From Hortaea werneckii (lineage: Eukaryota; Ascomycota; Dothideomycetes; Mycosphaerellales; Teratosphaeriaceae): a stretch of 64,000 nucleotides of DNA. Of this stretch, positions 1 to 12,196 are shown piece after piece (the stretch's first letter is position 1; the number at the start of each line of letters is the position of its first letter). The translations under genes were made by a program, and so were the position numbers. Under the pieces are notes generated by a model that searched no databases, was not told the DNA's origin, and saw only the letters and a program-made list of their open reading frames with translations. Location of the stretch: contig JBAOKB010000154.1 in assembly GCA_037044905.1 (NCBI GenBank), forward strand, positions 496,001 to 560,000, given 5' to 3'.

Positions 1-152
1 CGGTTAAAAGCGAATTTGCGGCGTGCACCAAGGAAATGGCTCGCAAGATCTGCAGTATCACAAGGAGTACGAGGAATGATCGATACCTTCTCCGATGCGA
101 CTGCAGCAGTCAATAATGCGGCCACCAATGCCTCTACCCGTATAGTAGCCAT
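1..152 (-). CDS. possible N-terminus of an unidentified protein, cut by the left edge
   Basis: An open minus-strand frame runs from an ATG at 152 off the left edge (50 codons visible). The N-terminus begins MATIRVEALVAALLTAAVA, a hydrophobic/alanine-rich stretch that could be a targeting or signal segment. It would be divergent from RPS28 with about 230 bases between the starts. I do not recognise the family. An overlapping plus-strand frame (16-438) is also open, so chance is a real alternative. Confidence 0.22.
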   Translation of the reverse strand, partial: MATIRVEALVAALLTAAVASEKVSIIPRTPCDTADLASHFLGARRKFAFN

Positions 153-379
153 CCCGCAAAGAAATTCACATGCCACCTCCACTGCAAAGCGGACCGAATT
201 CGACACCTCAGGCTTTCATGGCCGGGCGGGAACAGCCGTCGCTCCGACCTCACTGCCAAGATTCCCGCAATTTCGTCGAGCGAACCTCATCGCCGCCAGC
301 AGCCTGACCACGAATCACCGCCGCCAGAACCTACGAGAAGCCGCAAAACCGCTACAACCCTCATCTTCATACCGCAAAG

Positions 380-771
380 ATGGACTCGGCCAAGTACGCA
401 AAATACGACCGTCCGCGACAGAAAGAGCATGGGGCTAATGAATATCTAGGGTTCCTGTCAAGCTCGTCAAGGTCACCCGCGTTCTCGGCCGCACCGGTAT
501 GCACTGCATTCGATAGAGAAAGGAAAAATTGGTGGAAGAGGATATGTCTGACAGGCTATAGGCTCCCGTGGTGGTGTGACCCAGGTTCGCGTTGAGTTCA
601 TGGACGACACGACCCGCAGCATCATCCGTAACGTCAAGGGCCCAGGTACGCCGAAGAAGAGAAGAGATATACCAATGGAGAGCGGGTGTGGATACTAACA
701 AATGCACAGTGCGCGAGGACGACATTCTCTGTTTGCTCGAGTCTGAGCGTGAGGCTAGGAGACTGAGATAA
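380..771 (+). CDS. RPS28: 40S ribosomal protein S28 (eS28), four exons
   Basis: Component of the small ribosomal subunit in the cytoplasm. Joining 380-393, 450-496, 562-645 and 710-771 gives an uninterrupted 68-residue protein, the usual length of eS28, starting MDSAKVPVKLVKVTRVLGRT and ending LLESEREARRLR. All three introns have GT...AG ends (56, 65 and 64 nt); the third carries an ACTAAC branch site. Three introns in a 207-nt coding sequence is typical of ribosomal protein genes in filamentous fungi. The start is fixed by the conserved N-terminus. No frame error is present. No other ribosomal protein gene lies nearby. Confidence 0.97.
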
Positions 772-3700
772 GCATGGTGCCACATGGATGTACGAGAAGG
801 AGCGACGACGAAAAGAGCGAGTCACGGCATGTGTTTGTTTGGAGGAAGCAACCCCGATACCTCGAGCAACATGCAGCATGCGGCGTTCCAGGCTGTAGCG
901 ATGGCTTCTAGCGGCGAATGAATCCATGAGCTTTCTACAAATCAAAAGACATACGCAACTCGTCGCCTTACTCCACGAAAATCCAAATTTAATTCAAAAG
1001 CGCCGAGATACGCCCTGTGTGACGTTCCAGCCAAGGAGTCTTCGCCTGCCTCGTGTTCCTCGATACCTCTTTACTGCATTGCACTGCGCCGTGTCAAGTG
1101 GTTCACAAGTACTCTCTGTTTAACTGTTCAACAAGACGCGAGAGGCGGAGCCCATGGTAGCAAGGTTTCCAAGGCCTAGTGGGGGGATCTGATGTCCAAT
1201 GACCTATCTGGTATCTCGACGTGTGCGCAAGGGCGTATCCCTTTTCGTAAGTCCATGCATTTGCTCTCCTCGCCTGACAACAGCCATGTCAACGGGAAGT
1301 TAGACGTGAAGCCTGCCGCATCACGCTTCTTGACTGCTTTAAGGTATTCACTGTCGCTATGTCATTACCAACGACGGGTAGCCACCAGTCGCCGTCGAAG
1401 AAGTGAATGTGAAAACTGGGACTGTTGACAAACGCACACGCGCCACTCATGTATCCGATTCGCCTTTTGATGCTCATCTCGTTCGGCAATTGCCACACTT
1501 GCAAGTCACGTGCTTGAGCTATAACTCAGGAAGGTCTATTGCTCGCGGTGGGGCTTTTTGATGGCCACTCCTTTGGTCAAATGAGTCTATGCAAAAACGT
1601 TCACATGTCATAGCTCAGTGCCTCAAAATTGAACAGAAATATAGAACTTGCTACGTGGCACGTAGGAAGGAGCAATTCTGGAGTATGGCCAGTGACAGCA
1701 TCGAAACAACACTTGCCGTCCCGCCAGTACAAATTTGGGAACATCGCGGCAGAAGCACACATTATTGTTTACCCGGAGGTGAAGGCATTTCCGCATATTT
1801 TAGGAGGTAGGTTGAAAAGCGGTTGTGTATGACTTTGCCGGCAACGGATCCGGTTCCGCGGCCGTGTAGCCTTTGTTCGACCGCAGGTTAAAGGCCGCGG
1901 AAGGATTCCAGAAGCTGTTTGCTTTAGTCTTGCCCTGCGGTTATTGTAGGCTTCCAGAAAGTTCACGGTGGATCCTGAAGCCGTATGCTTACACGTGCCT
2001 GCGCGCTGAGTTCAGACGTCGCTGTCGATCAAGACCCTTCCTATTGCTGACCTTTGCGCGTTCTGGAAGGCAATCTGGATTGAGGGTGAGGTTTGTTGAT
2101 CAGCCAAGAAAACATCCTTCAACGGCAGTCGGCCAATTGCCTCTCAGCTCCAAGAGCTAATCAGCGAAGGCGAAAAGCAATTGTTCGCAGGATAGAGCGG
2201 CCATTCCACGCCACCGCGTGGCCAGTTAAAAATGCAACAATGTATTTTCCGCCTTCGCAAATCATTGCCTCAAGCGCTACTGAACTCTACACGCCTTGAT
2301 TGCCGAGCTGACTGCTGCGGAATGCACGCTTCCCCGCGCGTTTCAGTCGAACAGGCTGATAACGTTGCCAGACATGCCGCTTTCTAAGGTGATCTCCTAA
2401 CCTTCAAGGCCACGCTATCAGGAACGCCACGCCGTGGCAAGCCTGTACCATGGCTCTCCCAAAGCCAAAAGTGAGCTCGGGGCTTTGATATACCATAGAC
2501 TTCATCTCTTCGGCAACGCTGTCCACACAGCCCACATTGAAGAAGTATGCTGATCATCATCAAGAAGATCACTCATCACCCACTCCAAGGTATGCAATGA
2601 CATTGGCCAGCTTAGATCGCAAACTTTTCGTCTCCCGTCCACGCGTTCTCACGAGGCCACGGCGCAACCTTGTCAGCATCTGACTATCCAACCTCCGTGT
2701 CGAGGCCATGCCTCCGGTAATAATGACGACAGGCTCCCTGCTCGACGTATAGTCAGCCTTGGAGATCTGAAGTCTCAGCCTGACGAGATCGTCGAAGTGC
2801 CGGGCCCGTCCATTGTATGGAGAAGATCTTGTTGTGACCGATTCGGATAACGCATCGTTACTTTGCTTTTGCTCAACAAGGAAGGAGCTAAACAGGGCTG
2901 GATGTCGGCCTGGGAATTGCGGGAATGAATGGTCACCCTTCGCTATTGTGTGTCAGGTTGTTCGACAATATTTCGGAAACAGCGAGAAAGTGTGTTTCGA
3001 CAGTGGGAAAGGAGTCGTTGTGTGGTAGGGAGTCGCGAGTCGTGCAGCTCTTTAGTCATTGCAATGCGTCTTTTATCGAAATTTTCATTCTGTGTCGTGC
3101 GAGAAAGCGGCGATACAGGGAGGGGAACATCGATAAAGCCTTGGGGCTGGCGATGCTGTGTGAGCCATTTTCTTAATAATTATGAGGTTGCTCTTAATAG
3201 ACGCTAGATTGTCCGGAACTGGTCGCAGGGTTCGCACTTGCTCATTTGACATGATTTAAACGTAGGAGGTATTGTTGCACTTGCTGAGCCACTCGGTCAC
3301 GACAAGTGGTTTTATGCCTTTATATTAGCTGCAACAAATGTTGAAAACAGTAATCATGCAGCCCCTTGTCGGATGCTGTTTATTATTAATTAAAGTGAAC
3401 AAGCTAGGGCATTTTCCTGTTCAAGCTAGCTTGGAAGGCCACTCTATGCAAGGAACACAAGCCTACATTTGTCTAGACCAATGGCGCCTTCATGTTCAAA
3501 TTCTTCACACGTGTGACTCAGCGCAACAGAGAAGGGTGTTGGAAAGGTACTTGGCCTGGCTCTTCTTAATCAGACCAGCTAGTCGCGTCCAGCAGACCTC
3601 TGCCGACTTCAGAATGTTGCTACCCATAGCGCTCTGGCCGCGTCAAGAAATCCACGCTGCATGAACAAGATCGCTTAGGTCTGCTGCCTTTGAAAAGTCA

Positions 3701-4080
3701 AGTTTCAATCCGGGCGCGCTCGCCATCTATTCAACGAACTCCTACCCAATGCCGAAACCGAAATCCAAAATCTCGTGACAGGGGGGAAAACGGGGCAGAC
3801 GCGTGGAAGTGCTGAAATGGATGGATCGGAAAAATTTCGTGTACATTATTGGGTATCCTTTTGCAACGACATTACGGGTAAACGAACGACTGCGGACGGT
3901 GCCAGCACGTCCGCGATGCAAAACCTCCTCCTGATCCCTCCAGTTAGACAGCTCATGTCCTGAGCATCTTCTGAGTTGTAAGGAATCCAGCTCCGGTTGG
4001 AGTGGGCAATGCAAGAGCTGGGTGCCATAAGATCTAGACAAGCGGTAGAATTCGGCTGTCACTGAGCATCACAACGAGAC
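772..4080. other. long stretch without a recognisable gene
   Basis: Only short open frames (60-108 codons) occur on both strands. None has a recognisable domain, signal peptide or convincing splice structure; the longest is 3338-3664 (plus). No transposase or reverse-transcriptase motif, long repeat or AT-rich RIP-like tract was seen. The first part presumably holds the 3' UTR of RPS28. Confidence 0.5.
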
Positions 4081-5120
4081 TCAGGTGTTGTTCGGTACGT
4101 ACTTTTGCGGGTTGGGCCGTGGATGAACAGCAGTCGTTGGAAAGGCGTCCTTGTCGAAATAGTTCTTCGGCCTGTCCATAATGCATGTTGCGTTGGCATC
4201 GATCCAGAGTAGTAGCCGTTCTAAGAGTCCATCCAAGCCAAGCTGCGGAAGTCCACCACGGAGCGTTACCATGCGTAGAAGTGCTGTCATATGAGTGTGA
4301 CAAACGTTGCGGTCACCAAATAAGGCCTCGTATGATGCCATCTTTGCGACTGCAGTGACAAGCTGATCACTTGTGGCTCGTCTCGGATCTTCGAGAGCCG
4401 CGTTGATCTCCCTAATGGCCATTCCACGTAGAGAGAGGAGCTCGATGCCATGCGAGTGCACACCGTGTAATTTGGTGAAGCGTGAAGCTGCCACTAGAAT
4501 GACGGTATGCATTGTTGCGGCGTCGGTTGTGATAAAAGGGTAAAACCGTGTTCGTAGCAGCTCTCGGACTGTTGCAGGATCCACACCAGGTATGTCGACC
4601 ACGAGATTTGACAAATAACCTTCCTTTCAAACAGTTAGTGAGAGAGTCATGTGATTGTAGCAGCATAACTCACGAGTACTCGAGGGATGTGCGGTAGCCA
4701 GGCTTCTGGGTACACATCTGCGGCGTCTACTCGGTCACCAGGGGAATGAGACGGTGAAACGAGGGGCGATGGCGATGGTGACGAGTCCTCTGGACTGAGA
4801 GCAAACGGAAAATTCATTCTGGAGCTCTCAGGTAGTTCCAATGTAGTTGGCCTCTCACTCGGCATCGTAACTGCATGACGGCGTGATGACTCGGGCACTT
4901 GTGCTGGCTCTGAAGCTTGGCCGTGATAACTCTGCGCTCGGTGTTGCTGTTCTCGAGCGTGCTGTTGACGGGTGACATGACTCCGGACAGTGCGTCGAGC
5001 ACGAGAAGCCTTCGCATCGGACGGATGACTGAAGTTCAGGAACTGAAAATCAATTTGAGACTTCTGCTGCTCCGAGGGAGAAGAAGGCTTGCTACCTGCA
5101 AGGTGTATTAGTTCCGCCAT
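4081..5120 (-). CDS. fungal-specific transcription-factor-like protein without a zinc cluster
   Basis: Exons 5120-4674 and 4623-4081, joined over a 50-nt intron (GTGAGT...AAAG), encode about 329 residues. Residues about 25-60 contain LNFSHP followed by a basic RRTVRSHVTRQ segment, the N-terminal signature of a large ascomycete family whose C-terminal half resembles the DUF3468-type fungal regulator domain. The C-terminal half (VDIPGVDPATVRELLRT, then FGDRNVCHTHMTALLRM and LPQLGLDGLLERL) fits that domain. The middle is serine/proline-rich and probably disordered. There is no Cys6 zinc cluster, so direct DNA binding is not supported. An upstream ATG at about 5233 could start an extra exon but no splice pair keeps the frame, so 5120 was chosen. 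Both exons are free of frame breaks. Confidence 0.75.
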
Positions 5121-6964
5121 GCTGAAAGAATATTAAGGCGTCAGCAGACATACCGCTACTTGCTTCCGAGCGGCTAGTCGCGGAGCTTGCCCCGATTGTG
5201 TCCGTGACGTCTCGGCTGCTCTCTTACTCGCCATAGCTGGTGTCTGATCTGAGAGGTGGGATGGAGTGAAGGCGTTGTGAGTTGCAAGCATCGTCGTTGA
5301 GCAGAAAGGCCGTCAGATATAGAAAGGACGCGCTGCTTGATATCCGGGGGTCCTTTTTTCGTAATGGGGTCACAGCATGTCAAGACCTGCACAAGAGCAA
5401 CATGGCGTTGATACAGTGTGCAGGCGTTGCTATTGGAAGGTCTTGTGGCAACCGTTGATGCCAATGCAGGTTGTAGGATAGTCGACAACCCTGGCTTCCC
5501 ATATACACTGGGTCAAGACAGACGTATTAGGCCTTCGGCATATGAGCGTGTGGCTCTTCAATGGCTGAGCATTAGCTCTCATCATCCACAACGTCGACGC
5601 CTTTGCCGCCCATGGCCGCTCTCATTGGCTTCATACTCGGATTGGCTTCGGCTAGCTTGACGGCCGAACGGTGGAGTGAAGTTGCAAAGGCGGTTGACGA
5701 ACTACTGTGCGGAGGGTTTTTGCTGCCACTAAGCCTACGCTCAGGTACGGCGGCCGATATGCTTGGTACGCCTCAGCCGCAGACCGTCTTTCAGACCAGA
5801 CAGGAAGGTATCGGCTGGCCGTCTCCTGCGAAGATGATACGCCGAGTGCGCAGCATCAATGCTGCTGTCTGCCTACTAGTCTAACGGCGTGCACGTCTCT
5901 GTTCGGCGGCCGCCAAGCTATGGCGGCCATTGGTCGACTGTAAAATTTAGCATGCCCTTGTAGAGCTGAATCCGGAGTAGCTGAATGCGATTTGCAGGTG
6001 GAGCTCTCTGCATCCCGATTCGGGCGAAAGTGCGACGCCTCATTGCCCGAAACGTCATCTTCTCGCTTCTGCTGTTGATGTACGATGGCGCGCATGCAGG
6101 CAGATCTATGATCAGGTTGTACCGCGTGTCCCAGGCACCCGGCGTGAGGCCCTGTCGCGTCGATCATGCTGCGAGGGTGGTGTCTGATGGCGCCTCCGTA
6201 ATTATTGTCGCCATGGCCGACGCTGATCAACGACCGCACGTTGCCCGCGCGAAGTCTGGAGGACACAGCATCCGGCGCAAACGCTTTCGGGCGGACCGAG
6301 CATGCGCGCCCGGTGCATTAATCCGCGTGTTCAGAGCTATAATTTCCAGCGCCCTAATTTGTAGCCTACAGCAAAGAAGCAAAACGTGCCGACTCATCAG
6401 CCAGCGGTGGAATCCCCTCCGCGTCAATATGCGTAACCCTATTCTAGTTAGTGCAGATTAACGCGCCCGACGGACGGGCAGCCGAAGCATGCATGAGGTG
6501 TGGTTGGCTTGTTGGTCGCATGGGCCAAATCCACCTCCTGTGGCAGTGGGCATCAGAATCGCGTATACGCTGCCCATCGCCGCCCTTTCGTCCTTCGGCC
6601 ATGACCGACTCGCGCTGTCGCACACTTCTCGTCCGAAAGAGACTGTGATTGCGATGGTTTGAGAATCGAGCACCCCGCCGCAATCAGTGATATTCTGGAA
6701 CCCATGAGCTAGCCGGCGACCCACGCAACTTGCGCAAACTCGACAACATGCCAAGCGAGAAGGCGCCCGATTCCACTGTCTACCTGCATCCTCACGAATA
6801 AGTACCTTTAATTAGCGTGTTGATGTGTACTGGGAGATGCTCGCGTGACGTCGGTGGTCTGGTTGGCACGCATGCCTAGTGTCTCCATGGTAAATCCGGA
6901 AGCACGCAATGATATTCTGTGCGACACTCCAATCACCGTCGTGGCGGGCCGGTAATGCTGTAAA

Positions 6965-7009
6965 CTACTGTACAGATCGCAGGTGTACTCTGTACCTAGT
7001 ACAGTAGTA
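6965..7009. repeat. inverted repeat with 10-base arms
   Basis: ACTACTGTAC is followed about 25 bases later by its reverse complement GTACAGTAGT, so the segment can form a hairpin or cruciform. It lies in a gene-poor stretch. A similar dyad with the core CTATGTACT lies downstream of the CSI2-like gene (about 34500-34526). Function unknown. Confidence 0.6.
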
Positions 7010-7298
7010 GTGCAGCAGGTAGTATGTTCCATTCCCGTCCCGCCGCGAAGGGCTCGGCGCTGCAGCCAGCTTTCCCGCGCCCTTCCGCGCCAGAGAACAA
7101 GCGAAATGGACACAGCGACAGACAATAAAATTGATGGGCACATTTGATTTAACCCCCCTCCATCAAGAGCAGCCGGCAATATAGAAGATTCGGCTGCCCG
7201 TTGTTCTATTATCGTCCTCCCAGGGAGCCAGATACCGCCCTGCGCGCAGGCGGCGTCCTTCCCACAACCAGGGTCAAGGCGACTGTCATCTCGCGGAG

Positions 7299-7960
7299 AT
7301 GACAACCGAGACTGCAGAATTGTCGCACTCGTCGGGCTTCCAAGCGAGCGCAGCAAAGTCGCACCACGGCCGCCACCATAGTAGGAACAAGAAAGGATCA
7401 GACCCGTTTCCTCCAGGTATCAGACGATGCCACCAAGCTCTCAGAACCTTCGACCAAGCACACTATAAGCGGGGAGAATGGCCGCCACCCTCGCTTCTGG
7501 CAGATGTAGGCCGCAGGTCTCGTGACTGGCATGCGTACGCTTGGCTGACACTCGCTAGCTCGTCCTCACACCAATCAATATGATAACGTTTATACTGTCT
7601 CTTAGCTACATTGATTACGGCCAGCGCCAATGGCGCCTGTCACAGCGCCCACCTTCGGCACACGAGACGTTTTGGTCAAGACTTACATCTTGGTCCTGGC
7701 TGGACCCGGAACCATATCAGGATCCCGGCGACACGGCATGGACACATGACGGCACTTCGGCCGCCCAGAATAGACCTGACAATTCCTTTCGCGGCTGGTA
7801 TACCCGCAAAAAGCATAGGGCTATGGCGAAAATGGAACTCAGCGACGCTTTTGAGATGCGAGGAAGAGTTCTGCTTGCCATCATCGCTTGGATGCTTGTG
7901 GTACTTTTCGCTGTGGCTTACTCGATGAAGCGCATCTATGCCTGGATGTCGGTTTATTAG
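7299..7960 (+). CDS. weak candidate: small single-pass membrane protein
   Basis: Two plus-strand frames abut here. The first begins at 7299 with MTTETAEL and is hydrophilic. The second (7580-7960, 126 codons) ends in a basic/acidic linker (around RKKHRAMAKMELSDAF), a strong transmembrane segment LLAIIAWMLVVLFAVAY and a short basic tail. A spliced gene joining them is conceivable, for instance with a donor at the GTATCA near 7417, but I could not find a convincing exon set. The segment's start resembles another ATG at 8263 (MNTETTEL). I do not recognise a family. Confidence 0.22.
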
Positions 7961-9563
7961 TCCGCAGTGCCTGACATGAATGATTCATGCCCACAGCAGA
8001 GACAAAAGCATTGTCGGCCCACATCCTCGCTTCCGGCTGTTCGGTCGCTAAAGCGGCTTGCTCCGCATATACGCAAAACCTGAATGCTCTTCACCAAACC
8101 GTCGAAATGTCACCATTGGGATCAACAGCCTGTGGGTGCTAACAAATTCTGCAGCAGCACAGGCGGGTCTTTGCGCAAAATTCGGAGGCTAGAAGATAAG
8201 TCTTGTAATTCTGTCACGAGCATTGCGAGTCATGAGGGTCGTGTTCGTGCGGAGTCAACCATGAACACGGAAACTACGGAGCTCGCCATCAAGCCTTCAC
8301 TACTGAGACCATTGTGTCGACGGGGATATGGGCAAAGAGACCGAAAGAGAGTGCTGCTGCCATTCGCAACGAGTTAACATTTTGGCGAATTCATCCGCCC
8401 TTCCATCACTGAAGATTAATGAGCGCCAATGAAGGCCTGTCAACCGAAGGTCCTTCTCACGCAGCAGCAGTATAACATCTTGCCTCTCATGCCACCTCGA
8501 GATGTCTACGTGAGACATGTCTAAGAAACCTTTCCTGATTACTGTAGGGACAACCTGTCCATCCCAACCCAGTAAGCCGAGAAAACATCATCTCGCCAAA
8601 TCTTGCTCTTTCACACGTTGTGAAAACCAGGGCGTATGCTTGCCCATGACCAAAATGATCTCATTCGAATGTGCAGTAGCCCTACATCGGGACATACATT
8701 CCATGTTCAGGACGATCCCAATGTGTCCACGGGACAGTGTGCGCTCATATCTCCCGCCAATGACAGAACGTCCTTCTGTGCGCAGAATGGATGCACTTGT
8801 ACATGACCACGCCGGACAGTCCGCCTCAATTTTCCTCTTCGTATTGGCCTTACCTGCGCAGTTGCCCTGCATTGGAACAATAAGTGTGCTTCAGACCGGC
8901 TGACATGATGTGTAAATTTTAATGCTCTGAGCCTTGTGTGTTTGGTAATCTTTGTGTTTTACGCGCATCCGATTTGTAGGTCGCTGCCATGCACAGGAGA
9001 AGGCACGGGCGTAAAGTGCAGATTACAATGCCAGGTCGTCTCAGAATCTGGTCGTTGAGAAGCATTTGACCTCGCACTTTTCAAAGTTCCTGACCTCCCG
9101 CAAATTCTCGTTCATCCTTTGCCAGGTATTTATCGAGAACATTAAGCCTTTGAGTTGCTCTGTCACTGATAGAGGCTAGTAATCTGCACGGTACGACAGG
9201 TCATCACATCATGAGGAAAACTTCCTGGACAGTATGTGGGCACTGGCTAGGTGTACTGGCGACGAACGCCGACCTCGGTGTGGAAGCATTCACTTACCCC
9301 CGAACTTCAGCATCCAACTCGGATTTAACGGCAAATAGTTGCGGCCACAAGTGCCACCTACTAGTCAAGGCATATGCAGGTCCACGCAAGCTTTAAGATC
9401 GCCATGGGCCCTTGAAAGAAGTGTCGCAGGTTTTATCATTGAAGACGCGACAGCACCCAATCTCACCACAAGGCAAGGCACTACAACAACCGCAATCGCC
9501 ACAGCAACAATCAGAAGTTTGGCCAATATAGGTATTGATTAGTGGACAATCCAATAGGCGGCG

Positions 9564-10468
9564 ATGGCCCAGCAAACTACGCATAACACTTACCTTCCTG
9601 GCTACGCTCCCAAGCAGGTCCAGCACCATGAATGGCGGAACGCAGAGAACAGCGCAGCCTATCTCCTTCCCACGCTCCAGCAAAAAGCCAAGACAATCCC
9701 AACCTGACCCTGCTGGATGTCGGCGCAGGCTCCGGCACCATCACCGCTTCGTTAGCGAAATACATGCCCCAAGGCCAAATCACCGCGACAGATCTGTCTG
9801 AGGAAATCCTGCCGCGCGCCAAAGAATTCGCCGACAAAGCTGGCGCGAGCAATATCTCGTTCCAGCAGGCTAGCGTGTACGAGCTACCTTTCCCCGCGGG
9901 GAGTTTCGACATCGTCCACGCGTCGATGGTGCTTTGCCATCTAGACAGCCCCGTGCAGGCGCTGAAGGAGATGCTCCGCGTCGCGAAACGCAACGGGGGG
10001 ATCGTGGCGTGTCGTGAGAGCGATCTGAGGATGTGGAGTTATCACCCCCAGCTATCCGGGCTAAAGAAGACGCATAGATTGCAACTGGCGGTGCACGAAG
10101 CCGCGGGCGGCAGTATAGACGGCGGCGCTAAGCTTGTGTCCTGGGCGATGCAGGCAAATGCCACCCGGGATCAAATCACGGCAAGCTTTGGGACGTGGTG
10201 TTACAGCACTCCTGAAGAAAGGGCAATATGGGGTAAGTGGCAGCGATCTGATCACGTGGTCTAGAGAGCGTCTCGTAAAACTGACGCCGACGTAGGTAAT
10301 ACAATGGCTGAGAGGGTACGACATGGGGGAATGCGGCAGAAAGGTCTGGAGATGGGCATCGCAACAGAGGCGGATCTGAAGGAGATGGCGGGGGCGTGGG
10401 ACGAATGGGTGGCGACAGAGGATGCTTGTTTGGGATGCATGCATGGGGAGATACTCATAAGAAAGTGA
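9564..10468 (+). CDS. SAM-dependent methyltransferase (UbiE/methyltransf_11 type), frame-shifted
   Basis: Class I S-adenosylmethionine methyltransferase of the fungal UbiE/COQ5-like group; the substrate is unknown. The protein starts MAQQTTHNTYLPGYAP at 9564 and reaches LLPTLQQ. It then continues one frame over as NPNLTLLDVGAGSGTIT (motif I), TATDLSEEIL (motif II), SFDIVHASMVLCHLD (motif post-II) and VAKRNGGIVACRE. The break falls in the five-A run at 9682-9686; one more A restores the frame. An intron at 10233-10295 (GTAAGT...GTAG) leads to the last exon, ending MHGEILIRK at 10468, a typical C-terminus of this group. Flanked by the gene-poor region and CYT1. Either a pseudogene or a consensus error. 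Confidence 0.85.
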
Positions 10469-10917
10469 CGAGCTGGAGCGTAAGGGCGATGGATGTTTTC
10501 TTGGGTGAGTGCGAGAAATTGCAAATCGCCAGTGTTCATGAGAGCAAAGCCGTGCAACTTGTAAGGCAAGCGGCCGCGCGGTCGCGGTGGCGAAGCTTGA
10601 AAATCAAACCGGTTGCTGGGCCCCCGTTGTAGATTTGCCACGGCGCCGTCTAGTCCGCAGGAATCGATCTTCAGTGATTTCCTCGGATGCACTGTCCGGC
10701 GAGCATGCTAAATGGACATCGGAAACGATTCAGCAACGCAGGCACTTGATCCCCAGACTTTGTCTTGTCCTGAGTTTGGGCAAGCAGTGTGTAGAAAGAT
10801 CATTGATACACGACGAAAGCACGCTAAGGTGGGACTGCTGTACAAGCCAACTTCGCCTCATCTATTCCCACTCCTCTTTGATCAACACTACGCATCCACT
10901 TTTATCTCATGAAGCAT
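10469..10917. other. intergenic, convergent 3' regions
   Basis: Lies between the methyltransferase and CYT1 stop codons, which converge. Open frames here are shadows without motifs. It presumably holds both 3' UTRs and polyadenylation sites. Confidence 0.5.
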
Positions 10918-12196
10918 CTACCTGCGGTGCATCTGGCCTGGGTATGGCGTCCTGTTGCCAGTCACGGGGGCCTGGTAAGACATGTGTCTGGTCTTGACGG
11001 TGGACCACCGGTGCCTAAAGTATCATGTGTCAGCAAAAAGCGATCTTCATTTCAGGGAATGGTGAAGCACGAACCTCTTCATCCAAACACTCAGGGCGAA
11101 CAGCACTGAGCCGACAGCAATAGTCTTCCAACCCATGCGCTTACGGTCGTCCATCTCCGGCTCGGCAGCCCAGTTCAGGAACTCTACAACATCCTTGGCC
11201 ATCTGAGAAGTGGTCGCTGGAGTGCCATCCTCGTACTCAACCAGACCGTCATAGAGCACACGTGCCATGGCAATACCGGTGCCCGGGAAGTAAGGGTTGA
11301 AGTTCAGTCCGCTCTGGACAACGGCACCCGCAGGTGGCTCCTCGGGGTAACCGGTCAGAAGGGAGAAGATGTAGTTGCAACCGCCGTGTCTAGCCTTGAC
11401 GATCAAGCTAAGGTCCGGGGGCAGAGCACCGTTGTTCGCAGCACGGGCAGCTTCGTCGTTCTTGTAAGGGCCCGGGATGTAGTCCGACAGCTTACCCGGA
11501 CGCTTCTCGATCTCGCCCTCATCGTTGGGCTCGGTATCGTATTCGTTCTCCTCGGCAAGAGCCTTGGCCTCATCGGTGGTCATCATGGTACCGACAAGCG
11601 AGCGGTATGGGATGCGGCTCATGGAGTGGCAAGACGAGCAGACTTCGCGGTAGACCTGGAAGCCACGGCGCAGGGCCTGGTGGTCGAAGGTCTTGGCGAG
11701 CTTCTCGTGCTCCCACGGGTATGCGGTGGCGTGAAGACTGTTGAGGCCGCAGAGTCAGCGCTCTCATTCGCGTGCGCAGTATCGAGTGACCTTCGCCAAA
11801 TTCTGCCAACCTCGCTTGAAAATGGCCGTTCTGTGTCAACTCACCCTTCTTCAGCCGGCGTCATGGCGTACGCCGGGCGGCCGAACTGATAGTAGTACCA
11901 CGCGCAGGATCCGATGGCGAGGGCCGTCGAGGAGGACAAGAGAGCGGTGTTCTTCCACGAGGCGGCGTTCTCAGCACCGCTTTGGGTCGAGGCATTGCGC
12001 TGTCAATCATGCCCGGTCAGCCTACGATTCTTCCGTGTCCACAAATCGCGCCTCTGCCACTTTCGATTCTCCTTGACGCAAGATCCCCATCGCCCTCCGT
12101 CTGGTGTGGTTGATGGCCTACCTTCGCAGCGCCAGTGGCGCCGTTCTTCGCCGCGGCGAAGGCGCGCGTCGCCCGCAGACTTGACCGTGCCAACAT
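10918..12196 (-). CDS. CYT1: cytochrome c1, heme subunit of respiratory complex III
   Basis: Transfers electrons from the Rieske centre to cytochrome c in the mitochondrial inner membrane. Exons 12196-12122, 11999-11845, 11737-11075 and 11014-10918 join in phase to a 329-residue protein, normal for the family. The N-terminus (MLARSSLRATRAF) is a presequence, followed by a hydrophobic sorting segment (residues about 45-62). The heme c motif CSSCH lies near residues 110-114. FPGTGIAMARVLYDG and a C-terminal membrane anchor (about residues 275-295) end in a basic, matrix-facing tail that needs the last intron: its donor is GTTCGT and its branch site CTGAC. The annotation without this intron would stop early at 11047. 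No frame errors. Confidence 0.97.

Larger units (their letters stand above)
5121..9563. other. 4.4-kb gene-poor region
   Basis: Many frames of 60-180 codons overlap on both strands, but none shows a family motif. The longest is minus 6808-7356 (182 codons), with a composition and motif content that look random. One weak candidate with a transmembrane segment is listed separately at 7299-7960. A perfect 10-base inverted repeat lies at about 6965-7009. No transposon remnants were recognised. Confidence 0.45.

Noticed and set aside
6808..7356. 182-codon minus-strand frame in the gene-poor island
   Set aside because: No motif, signal or plausible splice sites, and it overlaps an inverted repeat; likely chance in GC-rich DNA.
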